A DNA stretch of 64,000 nucleotides from a virus. Made by a program: the position numbers and the translations under genes. Positions 8,595 to 16,905 of this stretch are shown in pieces (position 1 is the stretch's first letter; each line of letters begins with the position of its first letter). The notes under the pieces were generated by a model that made no database searches, was not told the DNA's origin, and saw only the letters and a list, made by a program, of their open reading frames with translations. The stretch lies in IMG/VR virus record IMGVR_UViG_3300024261_000014, positions 19,880-83,879 of that record; one strand, 5' to 3'.

Positions 8595-9574
8595 AATACT
8601 TCCTCTAATATTTCATCCCAATTATTATCATATGTAATACCTCTATCATCTATATAATATTCTGCTCTTGGTTTCTCCCAAGTGATTTCATCTACATATT
8701 GTAATACATCGTGTTTATCCAACCACTCTTCTACTAATTCTATCCCAGTCTTTCCATTTACTAATGGTCTATCAGGTCTACCTTTAGCAGTAAAGATTAT
8801 TATATTCCACTTCGTGTATAATTTTCTTAATGCTTCTAAACTACCTGGTAGTGGTTCTCCATAACAAGTACCATCATACCAACCCTTATCCATATTGTGA
8901 ATAACACCATCAAAATCAACTGCAATATTCTTTTGTTCGTTCTCAAATCCAGGTGGTACATTCAAATTAGATATTTCAGTATTTACTTCTGATTCTATTC
9001 CCAAATCTTCAAATCTTCTTTGGGTTGCTTTATCAGCAATAGTTGGACATTTAAAACCAGCACCATGAATTAATTCATATGTTAATGCAAGTGATAATAT
9101 TTCTGATGTGTGATAATTTATAACATCAAAACTTATAGGAAGAATCCTAACATCTAAATCTTCTTTTGGTTGAGCACTCCACAAACATCCATTCATACCA
9201 ATATCAACAGCATAATTCAACGCGTTTACTAATGAGTTTGATGATGCTCCTGTCGTTGAACAACTCATCCCAATTGCCAAACACTTAGAAGTATCCAATC
9301 CTCGTGTTCTTATCTCTAACCACTTTGACAACCAAGTTTCAAATGATTCATCTGAAATAATTGATGTTGCAAGGATACCACTACCTGGAGCAATAATATT
9401 CTTATCTGTTAATCTTGAACCATCAATTGCTGCGTGGTCAGCTATTCCAAGATTACCACCATGCCCAAACAAAAAGATATGTTCTGCTTTATTATATTTT
9501 TCTTGTAATTTTTTCCATTCATCGGTTCTACCTATACTCTTAAACTTTCTATCAAAATTTTCTATATTAACCAT
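8591..9574 (-). CDS. SIS-domain isomerase fused to HAD-type phosphatase
   Basis: The N-terminal half (to about residue 200) looks like a phosphosugar isomerase of the GmhA type, with a phosphate-binding loop near HIFLFGHGGNLGIADHAA and SCSTTGASS. The C-terminal half has KNIAVDFDGVIHNMD, the DxD start of a HAD phosphatase, then IIIFTAKGR and the acidic YYIDDRGI motif. Together this recalls GmhA plus GmhB, two steps of heptose-phosphate synthesis, on one chain. ATG at 9574 is preferred to 9589 because GAGGA precedes it. The fusion is seen; the heptose role is inferred. Confidence 0.7.
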   Translation of the reverse strand: MVNIENFDRKFKSIGRTDEWKKLQEKYNKAEHIFLFGHGGNLGIADHAAIDGSRLTDKNIIAPGSGILATSIISDESFETWLSKWLEIRTRGLDTSKCLAIGMSCSTTGASSNSLVNALNYAVDIGMNGCLWSAQPKEDLDVRILPISFDVINYHTSEILSLALTYELIHGAGFKCPTIADKATQRRFEDLGIESEVNTEISNLNVPPGFENEQKNIAVDFDGVIHNMDKGWYDGTCYGEPLPGSLEALRKLYTKWNIIIFTAKGRPDRPLVNGKTGIELVEEWLDKHDVLQYVDEITWEKPRAEYYIDDRGITYDNNWDEILEEVL

Positions 9575-10595
9575 CTGTTTCTTCCTCATTTATTTCTTTA
9601 AACATATTAACAACATGCTCTAAATAATTTTTCACATCATATACTTTTAAATATTGTTCTCTTGCATAAGTAGTTACTTTATCATTAAGGTTATTAAAAT
9701 CTTCTACAATACCACCAACTACCTCATTTAAATCTGACCAATCATATTGAACTCCGAAATATGTTTTACCCTCTACATACATATTTGGTGCAGTATCAAC
9801 TAACCCCATTGTTGGTTTAACCATTATTGTATTCGTTGCCCATATCTCAAAATCTCTAAAACATATCTCACCCATACCAAATGGTGATAAACAAACTTTA
9901 GAATTATATAAATAGTTAATATAATCTTGATATGGTAACATATCTTTATTAGATATAAAATCAATACTCAACTCATTCCACGCACCCCTTCTATGTTTAG
10001 TATATGGAATATCATTTCTCATTTCGTGTTCATAATTCTCTTTGTGTTCTGCTTGATATATTGCACAAACATCATATGGTTTAACATTTGCTGATGGCAT
10101 TATTAAATCCTTATCAAATAAATGTCCTTGTAAATATCCAAGATTCCATCCACTCAATGCTATTTTTTTCCACTCATCTTCAGTAATATCGTAACTTAGG
10201 TTATTTTCACCTTTACCCCAAAACCATCTACCAAAATCCGCGGGAGTATTATATAATTCTCGTTTTAATAACTGATTCTTTATATAACGCGTTGGGTTAG
10301 TATTTCTCATCACCTCAATACCACCCATCAATGATGTAGAATCTGAACCATCAAACATCATAAATCTACCACCTTGTGTTAGTTTCTCTACATTTTCAGT
10401 TCCCCATTCAATACTATATTTCAATGGTATCTTTTTATTTATAAAATCATGCATACCAATAAACATTACATCAAAATCATCTGATTCAGTTATTTCTACA
10501 CCATAATTTCTAAAATGGTCTTTACACGCCATAAATATTCTAAATGTTGGTTCGTTTCTATCAAGAGTCGGATTTATAACTTTTACTTTTATCAT
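9567..10595 (-). CDS. Glycosyltransferase-like protein (GT-B type)
   Basis: The 342-residue protein ends in a segment typical of GT-B donor domains: VCLSPFGMGEICFRDFEIWA followed by a hydrophobic strand and KPTMGLVD, resembling exostosin and Glyco_trans_1_2 families, where the glutamate pair contacts the nucleotide sugar. The N-terminal half has strand-helix repeats including FDVMFIGMHDF. It overlaps the split glycosyltransferase fragment upstream by 4 bases (ATGA) and the SIS-HAD gene downstream. Specificity unknown. Confidence 0.6.
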   Translation of the reverse strand: MIKVKVINPTLDRNEPTFRIFMACKDHFRNYGVEITESDDFDVMFIGMHDFINKKIPLKYSIEWGTENVEKLTQGGRFMMFDGSDSTSLMGGIEVMRNTNPTRYIKNQLLKRELYNTPADFGRWFWGKGENNLSYDITEDEWKKIALSGWNLGYLQGHLFDKDLIMPSANVKPYDVCAIYQAEHKENYEHEMRNDIPYTKHRRGAWNELSIDFISNKDMLPYQDYINYLYNSKVCLSPFGMGEICFRDFEIWATNTIMVKPTMGLVDTAPNMYVEGKTYFGVQYDWSDLNEVVGGIVEDFNNLNDKVTTYAREQYLKVYDVKNYLEHVVNMFKEINEEETDG

Positions 10596-10834
10596 AGATG
10601 GGTATCCATTATTATTGCACTATAAAGTTGATTTTGGGTTTCTTGTTTATGTATGGTTTTTGGGTGATACAAACTCAATTCCTCTTGTGGTGGTATATGA
10701 GCAAAGGTTTTACAGCCCGTAATCATTTCGTGTACTTTTCTTCTCCACCTAATATCTGGTGAATTTCTAAATACTCTTGATTGAAAATCGGGCGAATTAA
10801 TTATCGGAACTTTATATTTTACTTTGACTTTCAT
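10592..10834 (-). pseudogene. C-terminal piece of a split GT2 glycosyltransferase
   Basis: The 80 residues include FQSRVFRNSPDIRWRRKVHE and HPKTIHKQETQNQLY. This is the conserved tail of phage and bacterial GT2 enzymes, normally found after the catalytic domain on the same chain. The matching N-terminal part is encoded at 11529-12116, and an HNH endonuclease gene lies exactly between. The piece has its own ATG inside the end of the endonuclease gene, so it may still be made and join its partner, as with split nrdA in Aeromonas phage Aeh1. Whether it is functional is open. Confidence 0.6.
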
Positions 10835-11492
10835 CTATAACCTTTACATCTAATATTAATTTATCACTCTTTTTAAGATTTGTTTCCCAATCTATAAATC
10901 TTAGATTACTTATATCACCAATTCTTTCAGGCTCAATACCCCACTCAAATCCCAATCTCACAGGTATTATGTGGTCTAATTGATAAGCTCCACTTACACC
11001 ACATTTATCACGAGGCTTATCATAATTTTCTAATGTATGAATTGGTTGATTATTCGTAATACTTCTAACTTGTCGTTGATATTTTTTATACTCACTCAAT
11101 TCACTTAAATATTCTTCGTAACTTATATTTTTTTCTTTTAGTATGGATTGTATTCTAACTGAATCTTCTCCCGTTTTAGTAAAAACGCTATTTTTTCGCA
11201 ACCAATCTTTTTGATGCTCTGAAACTCCACCATTTCCATTTCTTCTTCGACTATCCCATATTTTATCATTCCACACCAGTTTCCGCCCCTTAAGCGCCTT
11301 ACCAATCTTTTCTTTATGTTCTTTTGTCAGCGTTTTTAATTTGCCACTACAACTTTTACAATTCAGTTTTTTATTCTCTGAATTATTTCTAGCATATTTA
11401 CTTTTATATGTAATTGTAACATTACACTTAGGACATTTCCTATTAAATAAATTCGGTATTTCTTTATTCCATCTCATATTAATAAGTATCAT
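10812..11492 (-). mobile_element. HNH homing endonuclease with NUMOD3-like motif
   Basis: The product starts with a zinc ribbon (CPKC near residue 20 and CKSC near 45), continues with a NUMOD3-like DNA-binding motif (TKEHKEKIGKALKGRK) and ends with an HNH domain: CGVSGAYQLDHIIPVRLGF and later NLRFIDWETNLKKSDK. Such endonucleases cut an intronless or unoccupied allele and copy themselves into it. It sits between the two halves of a GT2 gene. Only 36 noncoding bases separate it from the N-terminal half, and its 3' end overlaps the C-terminal half, so no room is left for a group I intron core. Confidence 0.85.
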
Positions 11493-11528
11493 TTGATTGT
11501 ATTTTTCACTAAGTAAAAGATAAAATAA

Positions 11529-12116
11529 CTAAATTTTCTTTTCATCAACAATTAAGTCCATTTTTTTCAAAAGTTTATATTCTTCACTTTCAGTATCCAT
11601 AACCTTTTCATTATAGATTTCATATGGTGCATTAACTCTCCATCCCCATTTCTGAATATGATGTTCTGTTATACCATCGACTGTATTCACTCTTGGTACA
11701 TATATTAAATCAACTCCATCATTCATTTCTATTATTTGTTTAAGTTGTTGTAATAATGTTTCGTGTGGATATTCATCGGCATCTATATGCATGATGTAGT
11801 CTCCACTACAATTTTCTATAACTGAATTTTTTTGTGAAGCAAAATCACCATCAAGTTTTCTATGATACACCTTGATAGTTTTCATATCTTCGTGTCCATA
11901 TTGTTGAACCCAACTCGTTATAACTTCTTGTACTTGTTCATCCTCACCATCAACGCAAATAACTATTTCATCTTCCACATCTGTTTTGTGGATAAGGATT
12001 TCTAATAAATTATTTAACTCTTCAGATTCATTGTGGACAGTAATACCATAACTAATTTTCAAATCCAGCCTCAATTTGTTTTGTGAACTTTCGTTCCATT
12101 TCTTTACTAAATTCAA
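11529..12116 (-). CDS. N-terminal piece of a split GT2 glycosyltransferase
   Basis: The catalytic GT2 core is present: ISYGITVHNESEELNNLLE, EIVICVDGED, and GDYIMHIDADEYPHE with the DxD. The chain then stops shortly after WGWRVNAPYEIYNEK, where intact relatives continue into the tail encoded at 10592-10834. The last residues (IVDEKKI) are probably run-on into the inserted DNA. The ATG at 12116 lies 65 bases inside the upstream gene; a TTG at 12062 preceded by GAGG would give a more standard N-terminus. Activity as a split enzyme is possible. Confidence 0.65.
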   Translation of the reverse strand: MNLVKKWNESSQNKLRLDLKISYGITVHNESEELNNLLEILIHKTDVEDEIVICVDGEDEQVQEVITSWVQQYGHEDMKTIKVYHRKLDGDFASQKNSVIENCSGDYIMHIDADEYPHETLLQQLKQIIEMNDGVDLIYVPRVNTVDGITEHHIQKWGWRVNAPYEIYNEKVMDTESEEYKLLKKMDLIVDEKKI

Positions 12117-12558
12117 CTAATGTATCTTTTGGTATTTTATTGTAATCCACTTCGAGATACACTCTTCGTTTTAAACATTCTCTTCTATCAAATGTTCTGT
12201 AATTTTTATAATTCTTAACTAATGCTTTTAATCTTCTGTACATTACTCGTGTTTGAGCTTTTGAAACTCTATCAGGTAAATCTGCTGCAATTGCTTCTTC
12301 TTCAAACTCTAACCCACCAAGTTTACCAAACAACTTCTCAACTTTACTTTCTGTTAATGGTCTTGTAATTGCAGTATCTAATACTAATCCCGCAACAAAT
12401 CTTTTAATTCGTTTAGTAGTTTTTTTTCTAAATCGTAAATCTGGATTTAGTAATAATATGGTTCTCTTGTATCCACGAGTCTCACCCTTTGATTTATACA
12501 TAAAGGTTACTATCTGACCTGGTTCAACTTTCGTCCATGCGGTATTCCGTACCGACAT
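12052..12558 (-). CDS. Conserved phage-type hypothetical protein, basic
   Basis: I do not recognise the family. The 168-residue product is rich in lysine and arginine, especially in the middle (FRKKTTKRIKRF and RVMYRRLKALVKNYKNY), and starts with a small beta-rich part (VEPGQIVTFMYKS). The charge suggests binding to nucleic acid or assembly on it. It is followed downstream by the split glycosyltransferase and preceded, 2 bases away, by a zinc-ribbon protein gene. No enzyme motif is visible. Confidence 0.5.
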   Translation of the reverse strand: MSVRNTAWTKVEPGQIVTFMYKSKGETRGYKRTILLLNPDLRFRKKTTKRIKRFVAGLVLDTAITRPLTESKVEKLFGKLGGLEFEEEAIAADLPDRVSKAQTRVMYRRLKALVKNYKNYRTFDRRECLKRRVYLEVDYNKIPKDTLVEFSKEMERKFTKQIEAGFEN

Positions 12559-12560
12559 TA

Positions 12561-13022
12561 TTAATCAAGGTCCTTGATTATACCCATCTCTTTACAAGCA
12601 TCTAAGAACTCGTGTTGACCATAGGTTTTAGCATTATCTACATCTAATATACTATCATGTCCTTTATACTTATCATCCTTTAGTTCTAAATCTGTTAACT
12701 TACGAACTTCTGCTAATTTATAATTCCAACTACTCTGAACTCCATCTGGATAAACAACTCCTAATTTCCCCATATTCAATACTGATGGAAACCACATGAG
12801 TTCTCGTTCTTCATCATAGAATGAAATATCATTCATTAATTGTGATGAACCTATTTGTGCTTTTTTCAAATCAGGAGAATCCCAAGTGTATGTTGAATTA
12901 CTTGTGAACCCACAATTAAAACACATAAATGAAGAAAACTTTTTCTCTTCAAGTACTTGTTCATCCTCAAAACATCGTTTATCATTAAAACAATTTGGAC
13001 AAGTTATTACTTTTTCAGCCAT
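12561..13022 (-). CDS. Zinc-ribbon protein, 153 aa
   Basis: A zinc ribbon is formed by CPNC at residues 8-11 and CFNC near 34-37, with spacing usual for a treble or ribbon fold. The rest is acidic and aromatic with no recognised catalytic motif (for example ELMWFPSVLNMGKLGVVYPD). Its stop is 2 bases before the basic hypothetical gene and its start follows the glycosyltransferase gene by one base, so it belongs to the same transcript. Function unknown. Confidence 0.55.
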   Translation of the reverse strand: MAEKVITCPNCFNDKRCFEDEQVLEEKKFSSFMCFNCGFTSNSTYTWDSPDLKKAQIGSSQLMNDISFYDEERELMWFPSVLNMGKLGVVYPDGVQSSWNYKLAEVRKLTDLELKDDKYKGHDSILDVDNAKTYGQHEFLDACKEMGIIKDLD

Positions 13023-13023
13023 T

Positions 13024-14352
13024 TTATACCTTCTTCAATTTGGGTAATTTTAACCCTTTGTTATCTTCTACTTTACTTAACTTCGGCAGTTTCAATTCTA
13101 CTTGCTGGGGAACTGATGCTATAATTGGGTCAAGGATAGCTTCAAGTTTATTCTTCATTGCTTCATAAGAAAATTGTAACTTAGTGTATGCTTGTAATTG
13201 TTTACCCTTTACCACGTACTTACTATAATTATTGTGAATCTCAGTAAAAATACTCGATGCAACATTATAATTGACAGTAATCCACTTATTTTCTGGTGAA
13301 TCAAACGCCATATCCTTTGGAAACGCATCCATAGGAACTTTTGTTAATGAACCAGGTAATAACTGAGCATAATTCTTATGTAAAAAATCTACATGACCAC
13401 TCCATCCTGGAGCAACAATTGGTTTACCACTCTGTGCAGCTTCTAATAATGGTCTACCGAAACCCTCTCCGTGAGTAAATGTAACGTGGGCCTTTACTTT
13501 TGGATGATTATATAATTCATTCATCTCACTATCCGTAAAATCTCCATGTATCAAATATATATTCGGAAGTTTACTACCAACCACCCCTTCTTTAATATAA
13601 GTAATTTTATTTAAAATATCTTCCCTATCTAATATAGAAAAATCTGCACCACTGGTTTTCAATAATAATGCTGGCTGATTTCTTGTATTTTTGAAAGTTT
13701 CCAAGAATACTTTAATTAACATACCAACATCTTTTCTATCTTTCCCGATACTTCCACCTAACCAATGACCCGTAAACAAATAACAAAAATCCTCTTTAAT
13801 TGGTTTGAATGCACGTTTAGTAGTTTTACCAAATGTTTTTGTTTCTTTATAAACATTAGTATCTACACCCTCAAATAAAACACTCATTGGTTTATTCACT
13901 TTTAATTCTTGATTCTTGTTTGGGTTTTGTTTATCTTCAATATTAAATGCTGCTTGTTCAAAAACTGCTTTTGAAAACTCTGATGTAAATATAGTTTCAT
14001 CCATACGATTTACACCCTCTACCCATCGTGGTATAGGTATTGTAGATTCAATTCCAGCAGTCATACCAACATTCTTCCTACCGATTGGGTTGAACTCTCC
14101 AGGAATAACTATATGTAAATGTACATCGGGTTGTTTTTGTAAGTCGGGCCCGGTCATTAAATGTGATTTAATTTTATCGTGTTGTGAGTTATTTTCTTCC
14201 AATGCGGTCATTGGTGTATTACCCCACCGAACTGAATTTATTTTCACATCGTATTTATCTAATTCAATCAATGCACTACAAATATCCCTTGAGTGATTTC
14301 CGTATCCACTACGAGTTTTGACTGGTGCCGTTACTAATATCATTGGTTTCAT
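13024..14352 (-). CDS. GT-B glycosyltransferase (GT4-like)
   Basis: The 442-residue protein starts ILVTAPVKTRSGYGNHSRDI, like the acceptor domain of GT4 enzymes, and its C-terminal domain carries THGEGFGRPLLEAAQSGKPI, the EX7E-type donor site, then VAPGWSGHVDF. It is a retaining transferase using an NDP-sugar. The C-terminus has two copies of a LKLPKL motif (residues about 420-440); the same LPKLK motif opens the next gene's product, so the two proteins may share a binding partner. The two genes are 3 bases apart. Confidence 0.8.
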   Translation of the reverse strand: MKPMILVTAPVKTRSGYGNHSRDICSALIELDKYDVKINSVRWGNTPMTALEENNSQHDKIKSHLMTGPDLQKQPDVHLHIVIPGEFNPIGRKNVGMTAGIESTIPIPRWVEGVNRMDETIFTSEFSKAVFEQAAFNIEDKQNPNKNQELKVNKPMSVLFEGVDTNVYKETKTFGKTTKRAFKPIKEDFCYLFTGHWLGGSIGKDRKDVGMLIKVFLETFKNTRNQPALLLKTSGADFSILDREDILNKITYIKEGVVGSKLPNIYLIHGDFTDSEMNELYNHPKVKAHVTFTHGEGFGRPLLEAAQSGKPIVAPGWSGHVDFLHKNYAQLLPGSLTKVPMDAFPKDMAFDSPENKWITVNYNVASSIFTEIHNNYSKYVVKGKQLQAYTKLQFSYEAMKNKLEAILDPIIASVPQQVELKLPKLSKVEDNKGLKLPKLKKV

Positions 14353-14355
14353 ATT

Positions 14356-15792
14356 CTACGCCTTATATGTGTTAACTTTATGTCTTGGTGTCCATTTCTC
14401 AAATGCAGTTTCCATATGGTCTATGAAATTCTTACACATCCATCGTGCACTCATCATAGATTCATCACTACACACCCATTCGTGTCCAATAAACCCACAC
14501 TCTTCTCTTGCTTCCTTACCCATTTCATACCATTCTTTTATGGCATTTCCAGCATCCTCCCAATCACATCTATCATCAAAGATATATGGTGTTGGTACTG
14601 AACCCATTAGTGAACGAGTCTTAGGCCAGACTGGTTTACACCACTCACCCCAAGTTAATTCTGAGTTATGTTCCCACTTCTTCCAATCGTGTAATGATAG
14701 TAATTCCTTATAATCATCTGAAGTTAAGAACTTATCATTAATTTTAAATCCTACTTGGTCTTGTAATCCACCCGTAACATTAACAATAATTGGTGTTCCA
14801 CTCATTAATGATTCACAAGTTCCCAATCCGAATCCTTCATTGGATGCAATATTCATTGTTACATCGGCAATATTATATAGGAAATTCATTTGTTTATTAT
14901 CAAGTTTCTTATCACTAAACACTACATTTATTTCTGGTGCAATTGCATTAATTAATGCTGGTAAATCAGTTCCATTCCCATCAACTGGTTGAGTATGCAT
15001 TACATAGGTAACTTTATCTCTCTCTTCGGGTGGGATTGAATTAACAAAATGTTGAAATGCAAGAATACAATCACCCATCATTTTCCTACGAATATTTCTA
15101 TTCACATATAACAATGTGAAGTTATGGGGCCTATTACCCAATAACTCATTCTTAAATTTCCTCATTTCCAATAACTCAGCATCATCTTTAATTGGATAGA
15201 ATTGTGTTTCGTTAATTCCGTGTGGTAAGTATGTAGAATCCCAATCTGTTCTTGGTTTTGTTTTTGCAACTTCATTAACTAATCCAACAGTCTGTTTGGA
15301 AATATTCATAATCAAATCACAACTCTCATAAAAGAACTCATTATAATGTGGTGCAGGTAAATCATCCCAAATATTATAATAAAATATAGGAATGTTCTGT
15401 CTTAATTCGTGTTCCATGTGGTATAACCACCCCCAAAATCTTGGGTCTGTGTAGTGTAGAATAGCATCAGGTTTCTCAAGTTCCATAATCTCTTTTAAAA
15501 TATCTGGATTACCATAACCATCAATTGGATAAACTTTTAAATATCCATCTTTCACACCAGTCTCTTCCAACACGGCATCGTGCATATCAACCACTTTACC
15601 TTTATCTGGATGTTCTATTGCTCCACCAATCTGAACCCAATCGTATTTATCGATTGTACCCAATACAAATTCTCTTGACATCGTACCAACCCCACTTGAC
15701 ATACGAAGGTCATCTGATAAAAGTAGTATCTTTTTCTTCTTACGAGCTTGTACTTCTTTTACTGACTTTAATTTTGGTAATTTAATATCCAT
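14356..15792 (-). CDS. GT-B glycosyltransferase (GT4-like)
   Basis: This 478-residue protein begins MDIKLPKLKSVKEVQ, a short basic extension resembling the tail of the neighbouring GT, then KILLLSDDLRMSSGVGTMSR, a GT4 acceptor-domain start. The donor site is ASNEGFGLGTCESLMSGTPI, followed by VNVTGGLQDQVG. Length and motif order fit a full GT4 enzyme. It lies upstream of the other GT4 gene in the transcript, suggesting two successive sugar additions. Specificity unknown. Confidence 0.8.
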   Translation of the reverse strand: MDIKLPKLKSVKEVQARKKKKILLLSDDLRMSSGVGTMSREFVLGTIDKYDWVQIGGAIEHPDKGKVVDMHDAVLEETGVKDGYLKVYPIDGYGNPDILKEIMELEKPDAILHYTDPRFWGWLYHMEHELRQNIPIFYYNIWDDLPAPHYNEFFYESCDLIMNISKQTVGLVNEVAKTKPRTDWDSTYLPHGINETQFYPIKDDAELLEMRKFKNELLGNRPHNFTLLYVNRNIRRKMMGDCILAFQHFVNSIPPEERDKVTYVMHTQPVDGNGTDLPALINAIAPEINVVFSDKKLDNKQMNFLYNIADVTMNIASNEGFGLGTCESLMSGTPIIVNVTGGLQDQVGFKINDKFLTSDDYKELLSLHDWKKWEHNSELTWGEWCKPVWPKTRSLMGSVPTPYIFDDRCDWEDAGNAIKEWYEMGKEAREECGFIGHEWVCSDESMMSARWMCKNFIDHMETAFEKWTPRHKVNTYKA

Positions 15793-15813
15793 TTATAACC
15801 CTTATTATTTAAA

Positions 15814-16008
15814 TTAAAATTTACTTCCACTTTGAAATAATTTGTCATGCTCGAGAATTTCCTTCCGGAACTCATCATCATAAACGAATTTATTAAGTGT
15901 ACGATTTACCAACTTCTGTAGTGAAAACTCTGATTCTATTGTCTCACTTTTAAATTTACTATACAACTCCGATATTACTTTCACCGAAGTTAATTTTATC
16001 TCTTTCAT
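15814..16008 (-). CDS. Small protein, possibly ribbon-helix-helix
   Basis: The 64-residue product has a short N-terminal strand (EIKLTSVKVISELYSKF) followed by two predicted helices, with FSLQKLVNRTLNKFVYDD in the second, which is the size and pattern of a ribbon-helix-helix DNA-binding protein. An AT-rich block with a TATTTATA element lies 38 bases upstream and GAGGATATA provides the ribosome site. It may be a regulator, but the fold call is weak. Confidence 0.5.
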   Translation of the reverse strand: MKEIKLTSVKVISELYSKFKSETIESEFSLQKLVNRTLNKFVYDDEFRKEILEHDKLFQSGSKF

Positions 16009-16058
16009 ATTATATCCTCTATTATATACGTATATATTGTATATATATAAATATACAA

Positions 16059-16463
16059 CTAATCAATAATAATGTACTTTTTTTCTATTTTATGTGCATA
16101 TTTTAAGGCAGATGCAGTACCATTTGATATCTCACCATTTAGACAAAACGCAACAACTTTATCACTATACTCTACCAAATCTTTATTTCGTCTATGGTAG
16201 TGTCCAACATTATATTGTTTATTATATCTAAAACTCTCTTTAACACAATGTATATTATGTGGTTCGTGGTATGCTGGGAACTCGGAATAATTTACATCAA
16301 AATCTAAAGCAAATCGTTTTGCATATTTATCTGCTCCATCTTTTGCTCCACCACTAACTATAACCAATCTATCAGAGAACTTTTGTTTTAGTTCCCAAAC
16401 AAATTGTTTTATCTTTCGTTTATTTGTGTAACTACGCGACCCGATGATTGCTATCTTTACCAT
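16059..16463 (-). CDS. SLOG / DUF2493-like nucleotide-binding protein
   Basis: The sequence VKIAIIGSRSYTNKRKI and RLVIVSGGAKDGADKYAKRF shows the two glycine-rich loops of the SLOG superfamily (DUF2493, related to DprA and YspA), which bind nucleotides or nucleic acid. About 134 residues is normal. The frame extends to 16499, but the ATG at 16463 with AAAGAAA before it gives the family N-terminus. It overlaps the gene upstream by 32 bases. The role in phages is unclear; nucleotide sensing is one possibility. Confidence 0.65.
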   Translation of the reverse strand: MVKIAIIGSRSYTNKRKIKQFVWELKQKFSDRLVIVSGGAKDGADKYAKRFALDFDVNYSEFPAYHEPHNIHCVKESFRYNKQYNVGHYHRRNKDLVEYSDKVVAFCLNGEISNGTASALKYAHKIEKKYIIID

Positions 16464-16905
16464 CGTTTCTTTTTTGTTGTTTTTTATTTGGTTTTTCATC
16501 TATAACGAACTTATAAATATTAATAAATTCTTGTAATCCTTCTAATATATCATTAGGGTTAACATATCTCCACGAAAATCTCGTGTACATATTTGTAATC
16601 CCATGGGCATTTGGTGTTAGTGATTCTCTCATCTTATAAGACATTAAGTCGTACCATATAAAATCATTTTGTGTATCAAAATAATAGGGTCTAATTATTG
16701 TCTTAAAATTTGTATGTCCTTTACTTTCCCAAGTATTAACGAAATCTTTTAATTCTTTTGGTTTTAAATCAGGTTCGTGATACCAAAAATATAATTTTGC
16801 ACTACGAACTTTATTGGATATTTCAGTTAACATATCTAAAATTTCTTCTGTATTATCACTATGGATAACATCAGGTAAGTACAATCTTATATTTGGATTA
16901 CTCAT
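16432..16905 (-). CDS. Hypothetical protein, 157 aa
   Basis: No family is recognised. The product has a Rossmann-like first part (NIRLYLPDVIHSDNTEEIL) and many aromatic residues (YFWYHEPD, FIWYDLMSYK). It ends in a very basic tail (KKQQKRNDGK). The start overlaps the PD-(D/E)XK nuclease gene's stop by 4 bases (ATGA), so the two are coupled. A role near the nuclease is suggested only by position. Confidence 0.5.
   Translation of the reverse strand: MSNPNIRLYLPDVIHSDNTEEILDMLTEISNKVRSAKLYFWYHEPDLKPKELKDFVNTWESKGHTNFKTIIRPYYFDTQNDFIWYDLMSYKMRESLTPNAHGITNMYTRFSWRYVNPNDILEGLQEFINIYKFVIDEKPNKKQQKRNDGKDSNHRVA

Noticed and set aside
10812-11528. Group I intron carrying the HNH gene
   Set aside because: Only 36 noncoding bases are present and the HNH gene overlaps the second half, leaving no space for a P3-P9 core.
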